Source: CAYSGL01 sp964520985
GTDB lineage: Bacteria > Pseudomonadota > Alphaproteobacteria > Micavibrionales > Micavibrionaceae
Assembly: GCA_964520985.1 (NCBI GenBank)
Contig: CAZFPB010000033.1
Location: 1 to 9,618 of the forward strand
DNA length: 9,618 bases
Direction: 5' to 3'
The notes below the pieces were generated by a model. It made no database searches. It had not been told where the DNA came from and saw only the letters and a list, made by a program, of their open reading frames with translations. Of the stretch, positions 1-6,014 are shown in pieces. Position 1 is the first letter of the stretch, and every line of letters begins with the position of its first letter. Position numbers and translations under genes: made by a program.

Positions 1-152
1 ATCGGCGTCTGCACCGGGTGACGCTGACCGGGCTCGGTGGGCGCCTGCGGGTCGACGGCGGGGCGCTCGGCCGGGTTCTCCTCGCGCCGCGGGGGCGGCG
101 GGGGCTTCTGCGGGATGATCGATTCCTCGGTCTCGTGGTCGGTGTGTGCCAT
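1..152 (-). CDS. 5' end of a proline-rich hypothetical protein (partial)
   Basis: The first 50 residues are visible, starting at ATG 152: MAHTDHETEESIIPQKPPPP, followed by a Pro/Glu/Arg-rich disordered stretch (RREENPAERPAVDPQAPTEP) and on past the left edge. The composition suggests a flexible N-terminal linker; no domain is reached. It lies 41 bases below the SGNH gene. GGAG occurs about 14 bases upstream of ATG, which is further than usual. It could be another structural, lysis or unrelated protein; the visible part does not say. Confidence 0.6.
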   Translation of the reverse strand, partial: MAHTDHETEESIIPQKPPPPPRREENPAERPAVDPQAPTEPGQRHPVQTP

Positions 153-193
153 ACGGAAACGATCCGCTCCGGTCGGTCGCCTGTCAAGCGCGG

Positions 194-2668
194 TCAGATG
201 GCGCCGAAGAGCTTTTTGTAGCGCGCCGCCAGGCAATCCATCTCGTCGGTGCTCGGGACGCCGGAGAAGAGGGCCCAGGCGTCGATCTCGTCGTCCCAGG
301 CCCAGCCGCCGGCCCCGTCCGCGAACAGCGACACGCCGGTCAGGGTGACGTTGCCGAGCGTGTTGGCGGTGTTCGTCCCGTTCGTGCGCAGGAACGACGA
401 GGCGCCGTTGACGCTGACGAAGTAGGTGCGCCTTACCGTCGCGTCGATGGTGCGCGAGATGTTGCCGACGCCGTCGTTGTAAGCGACGGTGGTTCCCGTG
501 GCCGTGTATAGCACGCCGCCAGTGCCAGCCGCAGACTTGCCCATGATGGCCTTCACGCTCGCCTGCGATATGCATTTACCAACGGCCATGAGCCAATACG
601 GAGCAGCGATGCTGATCCCGGTCAGCCGCAGAAACGTAGTGGCCGCACCCTTGATCAAGCCGGCCTTGCCGTGCGCCTTGGCGGGCGAGAACTTCGGCAA
701 CTGGTTGGTCGCGGCCACCATGTGGCGACCGTTGCCGCTCTTGTCACCCCACTGGCCCACCGACGTTTCCGTGGTGTAAACGTTGTTGTTGTAGTAGGTG
801 CCGGCGGGGAAGTTGATGGTGACGCCGAGGAAGTCGAGATACACGGTTGATGCCGTCTTGATCCCCTTGAGGACGTGGGTCCTGCCCTGGTCGATCGATA
901 CGGAGAACTCAGATGTGCCGAGCGCTCCTGTCAGGTTGACAGAGATCCGGAGCTGGCACGCAAAGAACGCGGTGCCCGTGATCGTGATCGTCGGCGGCGT
1001 GAGCCCAGTGGCCGTGATCGTGTTGAATGCGCCACCGGTCAGCAGGTCGGACCCCTCGACATAGGCAAGGCAGGTCGACGACTCGAGCGGGTTGTACGGA
1101 AAGTCGATTTCGGAGATCGCGGCCACGACGCGCTGATAACCGGCGTCGTTCGGGTGTGTCTGGTCGGACGCGTCGGTGAACAGCGCGGCGTTCGCCTTGG
1201 TCCAGACGCGCCCGGTGTCGACGACGTTGACCCACGGCCGCGTCGCGGCGAGTGCGGCGAGTGCGGCGCGCTCGGCCTCCCACGTCGTCCCGGAAACGTC
1301 ATCCTCCGTAACTTCTCGTGTCCAGGTAAGCAGATCCACGAGCGAGCCCGGGGACACGGCGTTGATCGCGTCCAGCAGGTTGCCCATCTGCGTGACGAGA
1401 TCCGTCGGCGAGTATTTCCCGTTCGCGAAGTCGTTTCGCGACATCTCCAGGATGATGCGATCCGGCCTGCCTCGGGTGAGCGCGCGAGCGATGGGCGTGC
1501 AGGCGGCGACCGTCAGGGTCGCGCCGGCGTCAGCGAAGAGACTGGCGCCGCCGGCACAATGGCAAGTGACGTTGTAACCGCGCCTGCGGAGCATCGCGGC
1601 CGGCCCGTTGCTCGCCGGAAGCGACGTGTAGAACGACGCGATCTTGCTGTCGCCGTAGAGCACCAAGCGCTCTTCGCTGCCGCCGCGCGAGTCGCGGATG
1701 ATCTCGAAATTCGAGTTCGCCGACACGTAGACCGCGGCGAGGAATACGCCGATGTTCTCGCTGTGCGGCGCAGGGAAGATCGTTGCGGCCTGCACGCCGC
1801 TGCCCACCTGCACCGTTTTCGTGCCACGGTACGGAAGCGGCATGCTCACGATCGACGTGGCGCGCGCCGTCACGGTGGGCGCCGGGTCGAGCGGATCGCC
1901 GTTCAGGTACGCCACCGGGCGGAAGCTGTTCGGTCGGGACGAGAGGTAGTAGCCGGACGTGTCCACGTACTCGGCGCGTACCTCGTCGCCGTCTGTCTGC
2001 ACCGTCATGAAACAGAACTCGCTCTGCCGCCAATAGCGCGGCTGGTCGATGCCGTGTCTGTTGGTCCCGGTGAGCAGAGTTGGATGCGCCTCAACGCGCG
2101 TGAAGTTGCCCCAGAAACGATCGGTGTAGGCCGCGGGGACCACGCGGAAGCGCCCGCACTCGAACACGGCGTGCCCGGCCGCGGTGCGCACCGTGAGGCG
2201 CGCGATGTACTCGGTGCCAGGCGTGACCACGATCGCTGGGGTCACCACGTCCGTGTCAGCGGCCGTCGGCTGGAAGGACGTCGTATGGAGCACGATCGTA
2301 CCGGTCGCGTCCAGCAGGGTGAGCTCGAGCGGACCGGGAGACGCCACGCCGCCCCAGAGAGAGACCTCTCCCAGGTGCAGGTAGACGGCGGTCACGCCAT
2401 CGGGCGCGGTCCACGGCATCGACAGGTTGCCGCCGATGGGGGATTTCAGATCGTAGTTGACAGCGACGAGCGATCTCGTCTTGCGCGCTGTCGACGCCGC
2501 GGCCATCGGCAGCAGGTGCGGCGCCATGAGCGGCTGCGTGAGCGCCCACTTCGGATTATCGAGGCGCCCGGGCACGAGCGAACACACGTCGCTCCACAAC
2601 TGGGCGTTACCGCTGGAAAGGATGAGATCTGCGAGCGTGTCCCGCCCGTCTGTCGCGATGTAACTCAA
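194..2668 (-). CDS. Tail-spike/fibre protein with SGNH (GDSL) hydrolase and LamG-like domains
   Basis: This 824-aa modular protein probably binds and deacylates a host surface glycan during adsorption. Residues 1-70 are a connector. Residues about 75-180 are a beta-sandwich (GVTAVYLHLGEVSLWGG, LELTLLDATGTIVLHT). Residues about 185-330 are further beta structure. The SGNH hydrolase spans about 335-525, with nucleophile Ser341 in LYGDSK (block I), a Gly pair in CAGGAS (372-375, probable block II), Asn412 in SRNDF (block III), and Asp502 and His505 in SDQTHPND (block V). Block III has Ser-Arg before Asn-Asp rather than the usual Gly-x-Asn-Asp. Residues 560-635 are beta-rich. Residues 638-824 look like a LamG/concanavalin-type lectin (VGQWGDKSGNGRHMVAAT, then WAWDDEIDAWALFSGVPS and a terminal helix YKKLFGAI). 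Phage esterases of this type remove acetyl groups from O-antigen or capsule. The start is TTG 2668, overlapping the upstream stop; a later ATG or GTG cannot be excluded. Confidence 0.85.
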   Translation of the reverse strand: MSYIATDGRDTLADLILSSGNAQLWSDVCSLVPGRLDNPKWALTQPLMAPHLLPMAAASTARKTRSLVAVNYDLKSPIGGNLSMPWTAPDGVTAVYLHLGEVSLWGGVASPGPLELTLLDATGTIVLHTTSFQPTAADTDVVTPAIVVTPGTEYIARLTVRTAAGHAVFECGRFRVVPAAYTDRFWGNFTRVEAHPTLLTGTNRHGIDQPRYWRQSEFCFMTVQTDGDEVRAEYVDTSGYYLSSRPNSFRPVAYLNGDPLDPAPTVTARATSIVSMPLPYRGTKTVQVGSGVQAATIFPAPHSENIGVFLAAVYVSANSNFEIIRDSRGGSEERLVLYGDSKIASFYTSLPASNGPAAMLRRRGYNVTCHCAGGASLFADAGATLTVAACTPIARALTRGRPDRIILEMSRNDFANGKYSPTDLVTQMGNLLDAINAVSPGSLVDLLTWTREVTEDDVSGTTWEAERAALAALAATRPWVNVVDTGRVWTKANAALFTDASDQTHPNDAGYQRVVAAISEIDFPYNPLESSTCLAYVEGSDLLTGGAFNTITATGLTPPTITITGTAFFACQLRISVNLTGALGTSEFSVSIDQGRTHVLKGIKTASTVYLDFLGVTINFPAGTYYNNNVYTTETSVGQWGDKSGNGRHMVAATNQLPKFSPAKAHGKAGLIKGAATTFLRLTGISIAAPYWLMAVGKCISQASVKAIMGKSAAGTGGVLYTATGTTVAYNDGVGNISRTIDATVRRTYFVSVNGASSFLRTNGTNTANTLGNVTLTGVSLFADGAGGWAWDDEIDAWALFSGVPSTDEMDCLAARYKKLFGAI

Positions 2669-2943
2669 AGCATCACCATGACGGCCGTCGGGCCGCTGTT
2701 TGCGTGGATTCCGACCGCCTCGATATCGCGGCGGCCTTCCCCTGACACGAACGTGGCCAGAGTCTGGCGGTTGGTCGCGTCGAGAAACGTGATGGTCCCG
2801 GCGCCACTGACCTGCACGCGCGCGCTCACGGCCTGCGCGAGAAAGCGCTTGTCCTCCGGGTATTTAGCGGCGAAGAGAGGCGCGAACGCCAGAGGGAGCG
2901 ATGCGCCCGCCAGATCGATCTCGATATACCGGCCACTCGACAT
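2665..2943 (-). CDS. 92-aa hypothetical protein of the fibre module
   Basis: This short protein reads MSSGRYIEIDLAGASLPLAF, then a helical or charged part (AAKYPEDKRFLAQAV, about 25-39), then a beta-rich half VQVSGAGTITFLDATN and TLATFVSGEGRRDIEAVGIHANSG, ending VMVML. It has no signal peptide or membrane helix. I do not recognise it. Its position between the paralogous beta proteins and the SGNH fibre gene suggests a small virion component or fibre chaperone, which is inference. ATG 2943 is selected because GGAG lies six bases upstream; the in-frame ATG at 3012 would overlap the previous gene. The stop TGA (2667-2665) overlaps the TTG start of the next gene, supporting coupled translation. 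Confidence 0.65.
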   Translation of the reverse strand: MSSGRYIEIDLAGASLPLAFAPLFAAKYPEDKRFLAQAVSARVQVSGAGTITFLDATNRQTLATFVSGEGRRDIEAVGIHANSGPTAVMVML

Positions 2944-2944
2944 G

Positions 2945-3316
2945 TCACTCTCCGTTGTAAAGGCCGATGACACGCCATTGTGAGCCGATGCTCGCGAGCG
3001 TGTATCCGCCACCGGGCCCGACGCCCGCGACCCACGTTGCGCCTCCGGACACGAGGGTGCCCGGGAAGGCTTGCCAGGTAATGGGCTCCTCGCCGTCGAC
3101 GAGCGTCACGGCGATGCTCTTCCCGGGCGATCGCCGCGGGTCCGGAAGCTGGAGGGTGAAGGGGTCGGACGCGTCGATCGTCACGAGCTCCCCGGGCTCA
3201 ATCGGCCGGCCGAGAGACCCAAGGGAGCGGACGGTGCGCGCGACGGCGTAGGCGTCGGGACCGACCAGTTGGCTGTCCCAGGCAGCGATCGGTGTGGCCA
3301 CGTATCCGGCTAACAT
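2945..3316 (-). CDS. Small beta-rich phage structural-type protein, paralogue B
   Basis: This 123-aa protein has an N-terminal 40 residues that differ from its upstream neighbour, followed by the same core: PGELVTIDAS (41-50), LQLPD (55-59), SPGKSIAVTLV (63-73), DGEEPIT (74-80), FPGTLVSGG (84-92), YTLASIG (105-111) and WRVIG (114-118). It is therefore a diverged tandem duplicate of the 3340-3714 product. It probably forms the same type of beta fold and may occupy an equivalent or adjacent site in the virion. ATG 3316 is the only reasonable start, because an in-frame stop lies at 3334-3332; the Shine-Dalgarno is poor. Its TGA is 1 base upstream of the next ATG, so the following gene is tightly linked. 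Function is not established. Confidence 0.68.
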   Translation of the reverse strand: MLAGYVATPIAAWDSQLVGPDAYAVARTVRSLGSLGRPIEPGELVTIDASDPFTLQLPDPRRSPGKSIAVTLVDGEEPITWQAFPGTLVSGGATWVAGVGPGGGYTLASIGSQWRVIGLYNGE

Positions 3317-3339
3317 GCCGGACGGGCTGGATCAACCGT

Positions 3340-3714
3340 TCACCTGAGGCCGTGGTGCCCCAGGATCATCCAGTCCCCACCCGCGTGGGCCGGGTCGGCG
3401 CCGCCGGCGATGGCGTCGCGCGCCCCGTCGCTCCGGAGCAGCACGTACCGGCGCACGTTGCCCGCCACGCCGCCCGTGATCCTGAGCTGCGTCTGCCCCT
3501 CGATGGTGTCGCCGGGCGCCGGGCGGATGATCGTGGGCTCCTCGCCCTCGGCGATCTCCTTCACCTCGATCCCGGCCCCCGGGCAAGAACTTGCCGGCGG
3601 CAGCGTGATCTCGGTCGGCTCGTTCCCGTCCACCCGGACGCATTCCCCCGGGCGCGCCTCGCGCGGCGCATGGATCGTAACGAGCGGCCCGTCAACAAAA
3701 AACTCTGTGGTCAT
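3340..3714 (-). CDS. Small beta-rich phage structural-type protein, paralogue A
   Basis: This 124-aa soluble protein has no signal peptide. It has a repeating strand-turn layout: PGECVRVDG (22-30), ITLPP (36-40), CPGAGIEVKEI (44-54), EGEEPTII (56-63), PGDTIEG (67-73), a strand YVLLRSDG (90-97) and terminal WMILG (115-119). This LP-PG-EEP-GxxIxG-LxSDG-WxIxG pattern is common in small virion or fibre-associated beta domains of tailed phages, where the final Trp strand closes the fold. The next gene (2945-3316) aligns with it along its length and is a paralogue. A role as a fibre or baseplate accessory or decoration subunit is inferred from context only. ATG 3714 has GGAGG four bases upstream, inside a hairpin. 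The stop is at 3342-3340. Confidence 0.68.
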   Translation of the reverse strand: MTTEFFVDGPLVTIHAPREARPGECVRVDGNEPTEITLPPASSCPGAGIEVKEIAEGEEPTIIRPAPGDTIEGQTQLRITGGVAGNVRRYVLLRSDGARDAIAGGADPAHAGGDWMILGHHGLR

Positions 3715-3737
3715 GTAGCCTCCGTCACGGACGCTAC
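3715..3737 (-). promoter_or_regulatory. Hairpin covering the ribosome-binding site of the 3340-3714 gene
   Basis: On the transcript, GTAGC (3737-3733) pairs with GCTAC (3719-3715), and TCCG (3731-3728) pairs with CGGA (3724-3721). There is one G-G mismatch and a TGA loop (3727-3725). The Shine-Dalgarno GGAGG (3723-3719) lies in the 3' arm, which abuts ATG 3714. Folding would hide the ribosome-binding site, and translation of or termination near the upstream gene, or a ligand or protein, might be needed to open it. The pairing is directly visible; the regulatory role is inferred. Confidence 0.45.
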
Positions 3738-3739
3738 TT

Positions 3740-3756
3740 CGCCGCGCTGCGCGGCG
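3740..3756. other. Perfect GC hairpin, 7-bp stem and 3-base loop
   Basis: CGCCGCG (3740-3746) and CGCGGCG (3750-3756) are perfect inverted repeats around a three-base loop. It begins 7 bp below the stop of the 3764-4093 gene. No U-tract follows on either strand, so it is not a canonical intrinsic terminator. It could stabilise a 3' end, attenuate read-through, or work with the adjacent RBS hairpin. Confidence 0.5.
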
Positions 3757-3763
3757 TCAACGG

Positions 3764-4093
3764 CTAAGGTAGGGCGAAGTCGCAGGCCGCCGACAGGCTC
3801 GGATTGCAGCAGCAGAAGTAGCGCTCCTCGCCCTGTCGCCTGTAGAGCACGCGGAACGGCTCGCACTGGTCAGCGGCCGGCGCCTCCCCGACGCACGCTG
3901 CGGCGACCGTTCCAGGGCTCTGCTCCGCGCAGATGTCGATCGCGCCACGGTAGAAGGCGCCGTCGATGATGAAGCACGCTGTCTCGCCCGAAGTCCCGTC
4001 AGCGCCGCCCGGCTGGCCCGGTTCGCCAGCCGACTCCGCCCCACACGAACACGCGGCCGACAACGCCACGGACATCCACGTTTTGATTCGCAT
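3764..4093 (-). CDS. Small Cys-rich secreted protein or lipoprotein with collagen-like linker
   Basis: This 109-aa protein has a signal sequence MRIKTWMSVALSAACSCG. Cleavage before Cys15 (SAAC) would make it a lipoprotein, although the -3 Ser is not an ideal lipobox residue. A GEPGQPGGADGTSGE linker (23-37) precedes a compact domain with Cys at 40, 55, 67, 77, 94, 95, 96 and 104, including a CCC run (YFCCCNPSLSAACDF). The high Cys count suggests disulfides outside the cytoplasm. I do not recognise the family. ATG 4093 is chosen over ATG 4126 because GGAGG sits six bases upstream and the N-terminus then starts with a proper n-region (MRIK). The linker resembles that of the 7537-8190 lipoprotein, but the domains do not look homologous. 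It is divergent from the plus-strand cargo gene and is followed by a 49-bp structured gap. Confidence 0.72.
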   Translation of the reverse strand: MRIKTWMSVALSAACSCGAESAGEPGQPGGADGTSGETACFIIDGAFYRGAIDICAEQSPGTVAAACVGEAPAADQCEPFRVLYRRQGEERYFCCCNPSLSAACDFALP

Positions 4094-4243
4094 TCGAAAC
4101 CTCCGCGCAACGTTTTCGCGTAGCACTCCGGCCGAGCAGCTTCAACCGCCCGCGACGTAAGAGTCCGCCCGACTGGGCATACCGTGATCCATCTTGCGGA
4201 GTACCGTGGATGCCGTATAGGTAGCGACGAAAGCGAGGTTACA
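4094..4243. other. 150-bp divergent intergenic region between two cargo genes
   Basis: This is the longest non-coding stretch in the window. It carries the plus-strand candidate promoter at 4194-4221. On the minus strand TTGAAG (4145-4140) and TACGCG (4122-4117) are 17 bp apart; only the -35 half is convincing. The minus-strand Shine-Dalgarno GGAGG lies six bases before ATG 4093. I see no clear operator palindrome, terminator or terminal repeat. Confidence 0.6.
4194..4221 (+). promoter_or_regulatory. Candidate promoter for the plus-strand Cys-rich lipoprotein
   Basis: TTGCGG (4194-4199), a 16-bp spacer and TATAGG (4216-4221) resemble a sigma-70 promoter, with matches concentrated in TTG and TATA. 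It would give a leader of about 16 bases before ATG 4244. No upstream co-directional gene exists, so this gene needs a promoter of its own. This makes the candidate more credible than sequence alone would. Confidence 0.4.
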
Positions 4244-4507
4244 ATGCTGCGCCACGGGTGGTTCTCGTTCTCGGTCGCGATGCTTCTTGCGTGCTCTGGC
4301 TCCGCGGATCCCATGGCTCCAGGTGGGTCGCAGCCATGGGTGATGCCGGACGACTGCTCTTCCGACAGCGACTGCTTGAGCGGAGCGGAATGCGAAAACG
4401 CTTGGTGCCTCGACAATGGAACATGCAGAAGGGGAACGCCGACAGGTTTCGACTGCGGCGTCAACGGGATGTGCGTGGAAAGTCACTGCATCGAGATCGA
4501 TCAGTGA
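4244..4507 (+). CDS. Small Cys-rich predicted lipoprotein, opposite strand to the tail operon
   Basis: This 87-aa protein has a leader MLRHGWFSFSVAMLLAC with lipobox LLAC (Cys17). After a short Ser/Gly/Pro spacer comes a domain with eight Cys (38, 44, 50, 55, 61, 71, 77, 82), spacing about 5-5-4-5-9-5-4 residues. The pattern DDCSSDSDCLSGAECENAWC is the 'DxDCxxGxxCxxxxC' type of disulfide repeat common in secreted proteins of Myxococcota. Function is unknown; exposure on a membrane surface is inferred. ATG 4244 is chosen over the in-frame ATG 4184 because it begins the signal sequence and has GAGG five to seven bases upstream. It is the only convincing plus-strand gene here, diverges from 3764-4093 and converges on the fibre gene with a 7-bp overlap. 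GC content appears lower than in the SGNH gene. Reading: an independent moron cassette. Confidence 0.75.
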   Translation: MLRHGWFSFSVAMLLACSGSADPMAPGGSQPWVMPDDCSSDSDCLSGAECENAWCLDNGTCRRGTPTGFDCGVNGMCVESHCIEIDQ

Positions 4508-5178
4508 CGTCCGTGAACAACGACATCCACGCGCAGGATGTTTGACGTAGGATTGAGCACCGCTCCTGGCGCGTTTGCGTTGTACACCGACACGTCCACG
4601 TAGAGAGCATTCTTCGAAGATACCACGCCGAAACATGCGCCGGGCCCATCGGCGGCGATGGATACAGCGTAGTTGGCGTTCGCCATGGCCCTTGCAAATG
4701 TGAACCTGATTACCGCTCCCGTCAAGCCGGCACTGGCGATGTTGAATCCGTCTTGCACAGTGGAACCGCCGGACCCGTTCGTCGTGACGTAGGCCCACAT
4801 CTTCGGCACGTTGGTGCCGTGGATCGTGTTGGCCCCAGGATCGGCTGTCATCGCCGGCTGCGTTCCGGTGAACGAGCGACTGCCGCTGGAGATCGTGGCG
4901 CCGCCGGAGAACGTGATCGAGGTGCCGGTGATCGTTGCGCCGCCAGTAAAAGAGATGTTGCCGCCAGATATTACGATTCCGTTGGCGAACGTCTGGGTGG
5001 CGCTCCATGTGTGGACTGGCGTGAAAACGCCATCCACGAAGTCATTTAGCCATTTCACGCCATCCGCCAGTTGCTCCAGGCTGACGTTCGTCGTGGCTGC
5101 TGTCAGGAGTTGGTTACCGTCTCCGTAGGTGAGGTCACCAAGCTTGGCAGCGATCGGCGTGTACGTGATGAAAGCCAT
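4501..5178 (-). CDS. Tail fibre protein with phage-type C-terminal beta domain
   Basis: This 225-aa protein is probably a trimeric fibre tip that binds the host surface. Residues 1-60 are a short N-terminal connector. Residues about 67-104 are Gly/Thr/Ser-rich beta repeats (ISFTGGATITGT, ITFSGGATISSG). Residues 124-225 match a C-terminal domain seen in many phage fibres, with PKMWAYVTTNG, a DGFNIAS strand, FTFARAMANANYAV and a final strand ILRVDVVVHGRH. The start is ATG 5178, with GAGG seven bases upstream and a TAATG overlap with the tail-protein gene. A longer in-frame ORF reaching back to 5358 is Arg-rich, overlaps the preceding gene and is rejected. Its stop (4503-4501) overlaps the stop of a convergent plus-strand gene by 7 bp. 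No terminator is visible between them, so antisense transcription is likely if both are expressed. Confidence 0.8.
   Translation of the reverse strand: MAFITYTPIAAKLGDLTYGDGNQLLTAATTNVSLEQLADGVKWLNDFVDGVFTPVHTWSATQTFANGIVISGGNISFTGGATITGTSITFSGGATISSGSRSFTGTQPAMTADPGANTIHGTNVPKMWAYVTTNGSGGSTVQDGFNIASAGLTGAVIRFTFARAMANANYAVSIAADGPGACFGVVSSKNALYVDVSVYNANAPGAVLNPTSNILRVDVVVHGRH
4891..4968 (-). repeat. Two diverged 39-bp tandem repeat units within the fibre gene
   Basis: Two adjacent 39-bp units (4891-4929 and 4930-4968) each begin GATCGT-GCGCCGCC on the plus strand. They encode the Gly-Gly-Ala-Thr-Ile beta repeats of the fibre shaft. The first 15 bases differ at one position; the remaining bases are much more diverged. 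Confidence 0.55.
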
Positions 5179-6014
5179 TATTGGACCTCGAGGCCTGGAC
5201 GGCGAACGTCGTGAAAGTACTCGGCGGACTGAAGGCGCACCGGCTCGTGTGTCGCCGGGTCGGCGTATCGGTACCAGCGACCATCTGGGTAGCCGGCGCC
5301 TGAGCCCATCGGGTCGAATGACGCGAGGTCGCTCGCGATGATGATCCCGGCGAGCCACGTGCCCGGCGCCTTGAACTCGTTGGCGAGCGAGCGCAGGTCC
5401 TTGGCGGCATCGACCCTCCCCTTGGTGCCGCGCGTCACGGTCGGGTCCTGCTGCGCGCTCGTGCCCTGCGGCGGGAAGAGCGATAGCTGATCGCTTGCCG
5501 GCTGGTAGATGATGATCCAGAAACGCCGGTGATGGTCCACGAGCCCGGGACCCACGCCGGGCTCCAGCGAGTCCCAGTCCCAGTTTCTGGGCACGCGCTT
5601 ATGGAACGTCTCGACGCCCGCCGCCGTACGCGTCCACCATTGCGACCAGTTGGGACCGCTGGTCACCATACGGATGAGCGGCTTCTGCGGCGAGAAGTAG
5701 GCTTGCATCGCCTCGAGCATGCCCCAAGCGTGGCCACGTCGCGCGTGCAGTTGGCGGTACTTCGTCAGTCGCAGCCGGATAGCCTCGCTCGACTCGGCCT
5801 GCCCGCGAACGATGCTCCGATCGCGACAGTGATGCTGGATGGCCTCTTCGGAGCACCACAGCGGAAAACGCTCCATGACAGCGCGCTGAGCCCACTGGAT
5901 CGCGCAGTCGAGCGTGAGCCCGATCGACCAGAGCACGCGGCCGCGGTTCGGTCCTGTCCACCACGCGGGAACCCACGAGGTGTTCAGGATGTGCTGGCGC
6001 ATCGTTCGCGACAT
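5178..6014 (-). CDS. Tail protein in the gpI position (baseplate-fibre connector)
   Basis: This 278-aa protein lies immediately after the J-like gene, where P2 gpI/Mu gp48-type tail proteins are found; those attach fibres to the baseplate. The N-terminal half is Trp/Arg-rich and helical (WVPAWWTGPNRGRVLWSIGLTLDCAIQ, then CRDRSIVRGQAESSEAIRLRLTKYRQLHARRG), which fits proteins of this group. The middle has NWSQWWT, WDWDSLEPGVGPG and HHRRFWIIIYQP, the Trp-Asp and 'RFWI-I-Y' pattern seen in several phage gpI-position proteins. The C-terminal third (about 195-278) is longer than in gpI and may be a separate domain. ATG 6014 overlaps the preceding stop by one base and lacks a strong Shine-Dalgarno, so coupling is likely. 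The TAA (5180-5178) overlaps the fibre gene start. The functional call relies mainly on position. Confidence 0.65.
   Translation of the reverse strand: MSRTMRQHILNTSWVPAWWTGPNRGRVLWSIGLTLDCAIQWAQRAVMERFPLWCSEEAIQHHCRDRSIVRGQAESSEAIRLRLTKYRQLHARRGHAWGMLEAMQAYFSPQKPLIRMVTSGPNWSQWWTRTAAGVETFHKRVPRNWDWDSLEPGVGPGLVDHHRRFWIIIYQPASDQLSLFPPQGTSAQQDPTVTRGTKGRVDAAKDLRSLANEFKAPGTWLAGIIIASDLASFDPMGSGAGYPDGRWYRYADPATHEPVRLQSAEYFHDVRRPGLEVQ

Noticed and set aside
159..187. Perfect TTGACA (187-182) with GATCGT 17 bp downstream, upstream of the proline-rich gene
   Set aside because: The -10 half is poor and would place the transcript start on the ATG itself. Probably chance, although internal late-operon promoters cannot be excluded.
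1246..1270. Short tandem repeat of GCGGCGAGT
   Set aside because: It simply encodes an Ala/Leu-rich helix (AALAALAA) in the SGNH domain; two to three 9-bp units are unremarkable in GC-rich DNA.
875..2983. Long plus-strand open frame of 702 codons opposite the SGNH gene
   Set aside because: It is Arg/Gly/Ala-rich with no recognisable domain and lies antisense to a gene with clear catalytic motifs. Long shadow frames are expected in GC-rich coding sequence.
3740..3756. Intrinsic terminator at the GC hairpin
   Set aside because: There is a good stem but no U-tract on either side. Recorded only as a structured element.
3292..3969. Plus-strand open frame of 225 codons across the paralogue and cargo genes
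   Set aside because: It has an Arg/Pro-rich composition ending in an Arg-rich run, is antisense to three supported minus-strand genes, and lacks any motif.
3764..4507. Lysis o-spanin identity for one of the small lipoproteins
   Set aside because: Spanins come with a membrane-anchored i-spanin and near holin and endolysin genes. None is seen here, and the many Cys residues do not fit.
4142..5008. Minus-strand frame of 288 codons overlapping the fibre and plus-strand cargo genes
   Set aside because: It is His/Arg-rich and out of frame with the fibre protein, which has recognisable family sequence. No convincing ribosome-binding site or domain.
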